Origin: Prochlorococcus sp. AG-409-K04 | GTDB taxonomy: Bacteria; Cyanobacteriota; Cyanobacteriia; PCC-6307; Cyanobiaceae | Direction: 5' to 3' | NCBI GenBank assembly: GCA_003215555.1 | Contig: QCKE01000003.1 | Span: 1-64,000 of the forward strand | DNA: 64,000 nucleotides | In this document: piece after piece, positions 58,918 to 64,000 of the stretch | Layout: each line of letters opens with the position of its first letter | How positions within the stretch are numbered: position 1 is the first letter of the stretch | The notes under the pieces: model-generated | Seen by the model: only the letters and a program-made list of their open reading frames with translations | What the model was told of the DNA's origin: nothing | Databases searched by the model: none | Position numbers and translations under genes: made by a program

Positions 58918-60147
58918 ATGAAAACACTTTTTGTTGATTGTTCTTGTGGGGTTTCTGGGGATATGCTTCTAGCGGGATTGTTAGATTTAGGAGTTCCAAT
59001 TGATGTTATAAATACTCCTTTGTCATTATTGGGTCTGGATACTTCTTACTCTTTAGAAGTTACAGAGTCGAAAAGTTTTAGTTTAAGAGGTCTTAAAGTA
59101 CTTGTTAAAGACAAAGAGTTAAGTAAAAAATATTCCAGATGGATTGATATTCGAAAATTGATTAAAGATTCTAGCTTGAAAACTTCTCTAAAAAAAAATA
59201 TTTTAAAAGTTTTTGAGATTTTAGCAAATGCTGAAGCATCTGTTCATGGTGTACATGTAAATCAAGTACATTTTCATGAAATCTCTTCAATCGACTCCAT
59301 CGTTGACATTACAGGTGTTTGCTCTGCTATTGATTATTTGCAAATCCAATCTTTTTACTGTAATAATCCTCCAGCTGGTTCTGGTGTTGTTGAAACTCAA
59401 CATGGGTTGATGCCTGTTCCGGTTCCAGCAGTTTTGGAACTTGCAAAAAATCATAATATAAAACTTATTTCTGATAACAATGTTCTTGGAGAATTAACAA
59501 CTCCAACTGGTCTTGCTCTTTTAATTGTTTTAGCAGACTTTATTGACAATCCTTTTACATTTGATATCGATTCAATAGGAATTGGTTTGGGGCATAGAAA
59601 CATTGGGAGACCAAATTTATTGAGAATCCTTTTGCTTAAGGAAGATAGAATTGGCTCATTGCAAAAATCATGTCCAGGAATTATTTTGCAACAAGTCGTT
59701 TTGCATCAAGCATGGATTGATGACTCCACTCCTGAAGATTTAGCGTGTTTGACTAATCAATTAAATGAGCATGGTGCAATTGATGTGGTTTCTTATCCTA
59801 TATGTATGAAGAAAGGACGAATAGGGGTTTGCTTGACTAGTATTTCATCCTTAGAAGATGCAGAGAAAGTTCGAAATATTTGGTTCTCTTTTAGTACAAC
59901 TATTGGATTAAGAGAGAATGTTGAATGGCGGTGGATTTTGCCTCGAAGAACAGGAATTTGTTCTACTCGTTTTGGGGAAGTTTTAGCTAAGCAAGTTAGA
60001 CGTCCTGATGGCAAGCTAACTTTAAAAATCGAACATGATGAATTGGCTAGAATCAGTCTTGAACAATCAATGTCTATAGAAGAAGTGAGACAAAAGATTA
60101 TATTAAATTTAGATACTTTTTTGTCTGATGAAGATTGGTCATGTTGA
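58918..60147 (+). CDS. larC: LarC-like nickel-pincer cofactor protein (DUF111)
   Basis: LarC inserts nickel into the pyridinium-dithiocarboxylate cofactor used by lactate racemase-type enzymes. The N-terminal DCSCGVSGDMLLAGLLDLG segment and the VHFHEISSIDSIVDITGVC part are diagnostic, as is the later HGLMPVPVPAVLELAKN region. The length is 409 residues from ATG at 58918. In the type species the gene is split by a programmed frameshift; here one continuous frame is seen. No larA, larB or larE is in the window. It overlaps the next gene by 7 bp. Confidence 0.85.
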   Translation: MKTLFVDCSCGVSGDMLLAGLLDLGVPIDVINTPLSLLGLDTSYSLEVTESKSFSLRGLKVLVKDKELSKKYSRWIDIRKLIKDSSLKTSLKKNILKVFEILANAEASVHGVHVNQVHFHEISSIDSIVDITGVCSAIDYLQIQSFYCNNPPAGSGVVETQHGLMPVPVPAVLELAKNHNIKLISDNNVLGELTTPTGLALLIVLADFIDNPFTFDIDSIGIGLGHRNIGRPNLLRILLLKEDRIGSLQKSCPGIILQQVVLHQAWIDDSTPEDLACLTNQLNEHGAIDVVSYPICMKKGRIGVCLTSISSLEDAEKVRNIWFSFSTTIGLRENVEWRWILPRRTGICSTRFGEVLAKQVRRPDGKLTLKIEHDELARISLEQSMSIEEVRQKIILNLDTFLSDEDWSC

Positions 60148-61121
60148 TTGATTCTTTAAATAAAACCTATAAGTTTCTTTCCCACCTTTATCAAAAAGCT
60201 ATTCTTTTAGTTAATATTAAGCTTGTTATAACATCTTTAAGTTTAGGGTTCATTTGTTTCAACATCTTTATTAATTTTGATAAATTAAATCAAACTCAAT
60301 TGAGTTTAAAGGTTGTTATTTTATTATTTATAGCTTATATAGTAAGTATTTTTAGCCTAGTTATCAATGCAGTAGCATGGAAGGAAATTGTTATTTGGTT
60401 GGGCAATGATAAGCTTGAAAATATTACAATTCCTTTGTTTTTGAGAACAAACTTGCTTAAGTATTTGCCTGGTGGAATATGGCATTTTATAGAAAGATTC
60501 CGTATCTTAAGCAATCATATATCAGCTGAAAAGGCATTTGCATCTGTATTATTAGAACCTTTTATAATGCTTTCTGCTGCTTTGTTCTTAATCCCTATTA
60601 CTGATTTTAAAAATATTTTTTCTTTGTTTTATTTTGTTCCAGCTTTTCTATTAGCAAGACGCTGGAGAGGAGCATTGATAATGCAGCTTGCTGCTATGAA
60701 ATTACTTCAATTTAAAAAACTTGCGGCAGGATTTACTTTTGAAAAAAAATCTTTCGAATACAATTATTCAGAGTCTGCATACCCTTTTAGGTCATTTGTG
60801 TTGGAAATACTTTTTCTCTTTTTAAAATTCATCTCATTTTGGCTTTGTTTAAATTCTTTCTATGAAGTTAATTACACTCTTTTGTTTAACTGGGCCTCTT
60901 TATTTTTTCTTTCATGGTCATTTGGTTTAATAGTTCCTTCTGCTCCTGGAGGTGTAGGTGTATTTGAATCATTAATATTGTTGATCAATAAAGATCCTAT
61001 TCCCCAAGAATCTTTGATCCTTGCTTTGTTGTCTTATCGGATGTTGCTAAGCATTTCCGATGTGACTATTCCGATGGTTTTGTTTGTTAGGAAGATTCTT
61101 GCGAAAAAGTTAATCTATTAA
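60141..61121 (+). CDS. Lysylphosphatidylglycerol-synthase/flippase-like membrane protein (UPF0104 type)
   Basis: A 326-residue integral membrane protein with about eight helices. The pattern LLKYLPGGIWHFIERF in the first half and the C-terminal loop VPSAPGGVGVFESLILLI are typical of the UPF0104/LPG synthase TM family, some of which flip or synthesise lipids. The catalytic LPG synthase domain is absent, so a flippase-like role is a guess. ATG at 60141 overlaps larC by 7 bp, so it is translationally coupled to larC. It is convergent with the FutB-like permease gene. Confidence 0.75.
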   Translation: MLIDSLNKTYKFLSHLYQKAILLVNIKLVITSLSLGFICFNIFINFDKLNQTQLSLKVVILLFIAYIVSIFSLVINAVAWKEIVIWLGNDKLENITIPLFLRTNLLKYLPGGIWHFIERFRILSNHISAEKAFASVLLEPFIMLSAALFLIPITDFKNIFSLFYFVPAFLLARRWRGALIMQLAAMKLLQFKKLAAGFTFEKKSFEYNYSESAYPFRSFVLEILFLFLKFISFWLCLNSFYEVNYTLLFNWASLFFLSWSFGLIVPSAPGGVGVFESLILLINKDPIPQESLILALLSYRMLLSISDVTIPMVLFVRKILAKKLIY

Positions 61122-61155
61122 AATTATTTTATTCATATAACATTCAATTATGAAA

Positions 61156-62685
61156 TCATTGCCGTTCTCTTTTGTAATCTAAACTAGGCATTAATGCTAT
61201 TGACGCTAATAGACCTAAGCTTAAAACTATTAGCCCTGGAATAATTGATTCAGCCATTCTTTCATCGCCCGCATATTGAAAAATTCTTACTGAAAGAGTG
61301 TCAAAATCAAATGGTCTTAGTACAAAAGTTAGAGGAAGTTCTTTAATTGTATCTACAAAAACAAGTAGAGAGCCAACAATTATAGGACCTTTGAGTAGTG
61401 GTAAATGTATTTTTTTTAGGATTCCTGCCCATTGAGCTCCAAGTGTCATTGCAGCTTCATCAATATTTGGGTTAATTCTTTCAAAGCCAGCATCTATACC
61501 ACCTTTTGCAACTGCTAGAAATCTATCTGTATATCCCCATAGAAGTAATATTAAAGCTGGCATACTCCATGAAAAGCCTGCCAAAGAAAGAAGTGCAAGT
61601 GCAATTACGGCTCCAGGGATTGCATAGCCAATCCCCGAAAGAAAGGAAACAATTTTCATCCATCTACTTGTATTCCATCTTTTGCAAATGCTTAAAAATA
61701 TCGCAAAAAATACTGTTAATAATGCGGCACTTATGCCAAGCGCAAAACTTCTAAGTGTTAGTTGGAAAATTTCAATATCAATTCCTTTTTTGATTTGATC
61801 GATATTAATAACTGCCCAGATAATAGGTATTCCTAGAGTTATAAATATTGGAAAACTAGTTAAAAATTGTGCTAGGGATGCTCTTATTCCTGTTAATTCC
61901 CATTTTTTACTATCTATACCTGCAATACCTTCGCTCCACCTTCTGCTTCGCCTTCTTAATCTTTTCTCATATGCTACAAGTATTAGAACAATAATTAGTG
62001 CGAAAAATGCAAGTGCTACTGCTCCAGAGGGATTTCCTTTGATGATCCAGTTCTCAATAATTCCTGCTGAGATGCTGGGTATATTTAGAAGTTGCACAGC
62101 TCCTAATTCGTTAATGACTTCCATCCCTAGAAGAGCTATGCCTGCACCGATAGAAGGGATTGCTAAAGGTAAGGCAACTCTCCTGAAACTATTCCATGGA
62201 CCAACACCTAAACTTCTACATGCATCAAGTTGATTATTTCCACTTTTTGCAAAGCTTTCTGCACTTAGAAGAAATACATAAGGGTATGTTGTTAATGACA
62301 TAATTAGCACTCCCCAGCCCATGCCATGAATCCTTATTCCATATATACTTCCAATATCAATAAGTATGGCTGATAGCAAGTATGCTGGGGTTGCTAGAGG
62401 TAAAAGTTGGGCAAATTTTAATGGCTTACATCCTTTGAAATTACAACAAGTAAGTAACCATCCATTTGCGGTCCCTAAAGCTCCTCCTGAAACAGCGCAG
62501 AAAATTACTAAGAAAAATGTTCCTCTGATTTGTTTTATTCCATCTGAATCAAGGTTGAAATCACCAGTACTTAAACCGCTTAGTCCTTCAATTAGTAATC
62601 TCAATATAGGCCAGAGTAGAATGAAACAAAAAGATATTGCGCATATATCTAATAAAAACCTTCCTTGACTCAACTTTGATTTCAT
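61156..62685 (-). CDS. Iron(III)-type ABC transporter permease (FutB/SfuB-like)
   Basis: Fused two-domain permease of 509 residues. The first half has EAA-loop NQLDACRSLGVGPWNSFRRVALPLAIPS near 153-180 and the second INPNIDEAAMTLGAQWAGILKKIHLPLLKGPI near 407-438, so both halves contact an ATPase. About twelve helices and the twin-EAA layout match FbpB/SfuB/FutB permeases for Fe3+. The binding protein and ATPase are not adjacent. Iron is the likely cargo by family, but other metals or anions are possible. It is 12 bp downstream of the CobW gene on the same strand. Confidence 0.88.
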   Translation of the reverse strand: MKSKLSQGRFLLDICAISFCFILLWPILRLLIEGLSGLSTGDFNLDSDGIKQIRGTFFLVIFCAVSGGALGTANGWLLTCCNFKGCKPLKFAQLLPLATPAYLLSAILIDIGSIYGIRIHGMGWGVLIMSLTTYPYVFLLSAESFAKSGNNQLDACRSLGVGPWNSFRRVALPLAIPSIGAGIALLGMEVINELGAVQLLNIPSISAGIIENWIIKGNPSGAVALAFFALIIVLILVAYEKRLRRRSRRWSEGIAGIDSKKWELTGIRASLAQFLTSFPIFITLGIPIIWAVINIDQIKKGIDIEIFQLTLRSFALGISAALLTVFFAIFLSICKRWNTSRWMKIVSFLSGIGYAIPGAVIALALLSLAGFSWSMPALILLLWGYTDRFLAVAKGGIDAGFERINPNIDEAAMTLGAQWAGILKKIHLPLLKGPIIVGSLLVFVDTIKELPLTFVLRPFDFDTLSVRIFQYAGDERMAESIIPGLIVLSLGLLASIALMPSLDYKRERQ

Positions 62686-62697
62686 AAGAACTTTTTG

Positions 62698-63723
62698 TTA
62701 ATTAATACAAGCAAGAATTTGACTTTTTAATTTTTCATGCTCAAGATCTTTTCCTATGAAAACCAGTTGGTTTTTTCTTGTATCTTTCCACTCGCTATCG
62801 TCAATTGAGAATCTTTTTCCAGCAAGATGGAAAATATATCTTTTATCACTTTCATTAAACCAAAGTATTCCTTTTGCACGAAAAACTTGAGATGGTAATT
62901 GATTATCTAAGAAATTTTGAAATTTTCTAAGTGAAAATGGTTGACTAGATTGAAATGAAACTGAAGTATAATCTTCAATTTCATTTTTACTTAAACTATC
63001 TTCATGTGTATGATCATGATGACCAATACCATGTTGATGATCACAGTTTTTATTATCGTTAATCTTTACTTTTTCAATTTTATCAGACTCGAAAAGACCT
63101 ACGCTTAATAATAGAGGAATAGGTATTTCGGCTTTGCAACTCTTTAATATTCGTGCATCTTTTTTTAAAATATTCAATTGGTTCTCAATTTCTAATATTT
63201 TTTGATCATTAACTAAATCACATTTATTTAAAAGTAAAATATCCCCATAAATTATTTGTGATTTAGCAATATCACTTTCTAGTAAATCTTGATTAAAATT
63301 ATCTGCATCTACTAAAGTTATAATTGAATCTAACCTTGTTTTATCCCTCAATTCACTCCCTAAGAAAGTCATTGCTACTGGCAAAGGATCTGCTAGGCCA
63401 GTTGTTTCTATTATTATATAATCTATAGATTCCTTTTCGCTAAGAAGTTTTTCGACTGCTTTAAGCAAATCACCATTAATAGAGCAACATATGCAACCAT
63501 TAGTTAGCTCAATCATATTTTCACTTGTAGTTACAATTAGTTCATTATCAATACCTACTTCACCAAATTCATTTACCAATACTGCAGTCTTAATTCCTTG
63601 TTGATTTTTGATTATATGATTAAGTAATGTAGTTTTACCTGATCCTAAAAAACCAGTTAATATTGTAATTGGAATAACAATAGATTCATTTGAATTTTTT
63701 TTTGATTTAGATTCGTTACACAT
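62698..63723 (-). CDS. CobW/COG0523 G3E GTPase, His-rich metallochaperone-like
   Basis: A 341-residue G3E GTPase. Walker A is GFLGSGKTTLLN near 23-34; the metal-site motif NGCICCS (Cys-x-Cys-Cys) near 77-83 is intact, as are the ETTGLADP (Walker B-like) and NKCD motifs. A His-rich loop CDHQHGIGHHDHTHEDS near residues 228-244 is typical of zinc or other metal handlers. The C-terminal CobW_C domain has FSLRKFQNFLDNQ and AKGILWFNESD. Cargo is unknown; zinc is most often proposed. It starts the transcript that runs into the FutB-like gene. Confidence 0.88.
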   Translation of the reverse strand: MCNESKSKKNSNESIVIPITILTGFLGSGKTTLLNHIIKNQQGIKTAVLVNEFGEVGIDNELIVTTSENMIELTNGCICCSINGDLLKAVEKLLSEKESIDYIIIETTGLADPLPVAMTFLGSELRDKTRLDSIITLVDADNFNQDLLESDIAKSQIIYGDILLLNKCDLVNDQKILEIENQLNILKKDARILKSCKAEIPIPLLLSVGLFESDKIEKVKINDNKNCDHQHGIGHHDHTHEDSLSKNEIEDYTSVSFQSSQPFSLRKFQNFLDNQLPSQVFRAKGILWFNESDKRYIFHLAGKRFSIDDSEWKDTRKNQLVFIGKDLEHEKLKSQILACIN

Positions 63724-63780
63724 TTTTCTTCGTGAAATTAAAAGAATTAAGAAATCGATAGCACCTCTTCCGTATATGAA

Positions 63781-64000
63781 TCATAGATTATCAATTGCTT
63801 TAGCAAGTTGTATGTCAAAGTTGCTTAAACCTCCTAAATCATGAGTTGTTAGAGTTATCTCCACTTTGGAATAAACATTTTTCCACTCGGGATGATGACA
63901 CATTGACTCTGAAAGTATCGCCACTTTAGTCATGAAAGCAAAAGCTTCGATAAAATCTTTAAATGTAAATATTCTTGAGATTCTCCCTTCATTTTCTGTC
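63781..64000 (-). CDS. 4a-hydroxytetrahydrobiopterin dehydratase, partial (5' end off window)
   Basis: The visible C-terminal 72 residues are read in frame to a TGA at 63781. The motif M-C-H-H-P-E-W (active-site His pair of pterin-4a-carbinolamine dehydratase) is followed by [29 protein letters not shown], the standard family end. The enzyme recycles or dehydrates pterin carbinolamines; some homologues act as transcription cofactors. The start lies beyond base 64000, so the gene is truncated by the window. It is leftward like the CobW gene, 57 bp upstream of it. Confidence 0.9.
   Translation of the reverse strand, partial: TENEGRISRIFTFKDFIEAFAFMTKVAILSESMCHHPEWKNVYSKVEITLTTHDLGGLSNFDIQLAKAIDNL

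Overview
This window is an AT-rich, densely packed piece of a marine picocyanobacterial chromosome, almost certainly a low-GC Prochlorococcus. I did not assign a strain. The evidence is direct: photosystem I genes psaF and psaJ, cytochrome b6f genes petC and petA, chlorophyll synthase chlG, ndhB, a high-light-inducible (Hli) protein, a cyAbrB regulator, a groES-less GroEL, and many small cyanobacterial genes separated by very short gaps. There are no insertion sequences, integrases, CRISPR arrays or rRNA genes, so this is core chromosome rather than an accessory island.

Layout. 1-9.2 kb: a peptide-type ABC permease, the RNA methyltransferases TrmH and RsmB, a class A penicillin-binding protein, chlG, hisF, menG/ubiE, a DUF721 protein and biotin ligase. 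9.2-19.5 kb: a DevA/LolD-type ABC ATPase behind ndhB, topA followed by a tightly coupled run (lipoprotein, DUF2232 membrane protein, CobT-like protein, Tat-type lipoprotein), an Fe-S aldo/keto reductase and riboflavin synthase. 19.5-25.3 kb: cyAbrB and a complete cytochrome c oxidase locus, with ctaCDE leftward and ctaAB (heme A and heme O synthesis) rightward. 25.3-28.3 kb: an ABC-2 exporter pair followed by a protein gene carrying a nearly perfect 143-codon internal tandem duplication. 28.3-37 kb: groL, fabG, ispD, LD-carboxypeptidase, a UbiA prenyltransferase, ppx, a RodZ-like HTH protein, cobM and lgt. 37-45.6 kb: petC-petA, tatC, an NFACT/RqcH protein, gmk, psaF-psaJ, tsaD and hli. 45.8-49.6 kb: a CPA-type antiporter, gltX, tRNA-Asp, a small GC-rich gene, tRNA-Trp and rplS. 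50-56.5 kb: map, an SDR, a DRTGG protein paired with a DprA-like protein, YajQ, a prohibitin-like protein and hemL. 56.9-64 kb: xth, two unknowns, larC, a flippase/LPG-synthase-like membrane protein, an iron-type ABC permease, a His-rich CobW GTPase and the C-terminal part of pterin dehydratase.

How the genes work together. Photosynthetic and respiratory electron transport dominate (ndhB, petC/petA, psaF/psaJ, ctaABCDE), supported by cofactor synthesis (chlG, hemL, ctaA/B, cobM, CobT-like, ribE, menG, UbiA) and export or assembly functions (tatC, lgt, PBP, Tat lipoprotein). The 58.9-63.7 kb end holds three metal-linked genes (larC, FutB-like permease, CobW).

I found no convincing new multi-gene defence or mobile system. 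The best leads are the duplicated-repeat protein behind the ABC-2 exporter (27284-28309), the unusually GC-rich 62-residue gene between two tRNAs (48733-48921), an unlisted 38-codon ORF (45599-45715), the DRTGG/DprA-like pair (51818-53472), and two intergenic regions with hairpins that no annotated gene explains (30327-30749 and 49584-50050).
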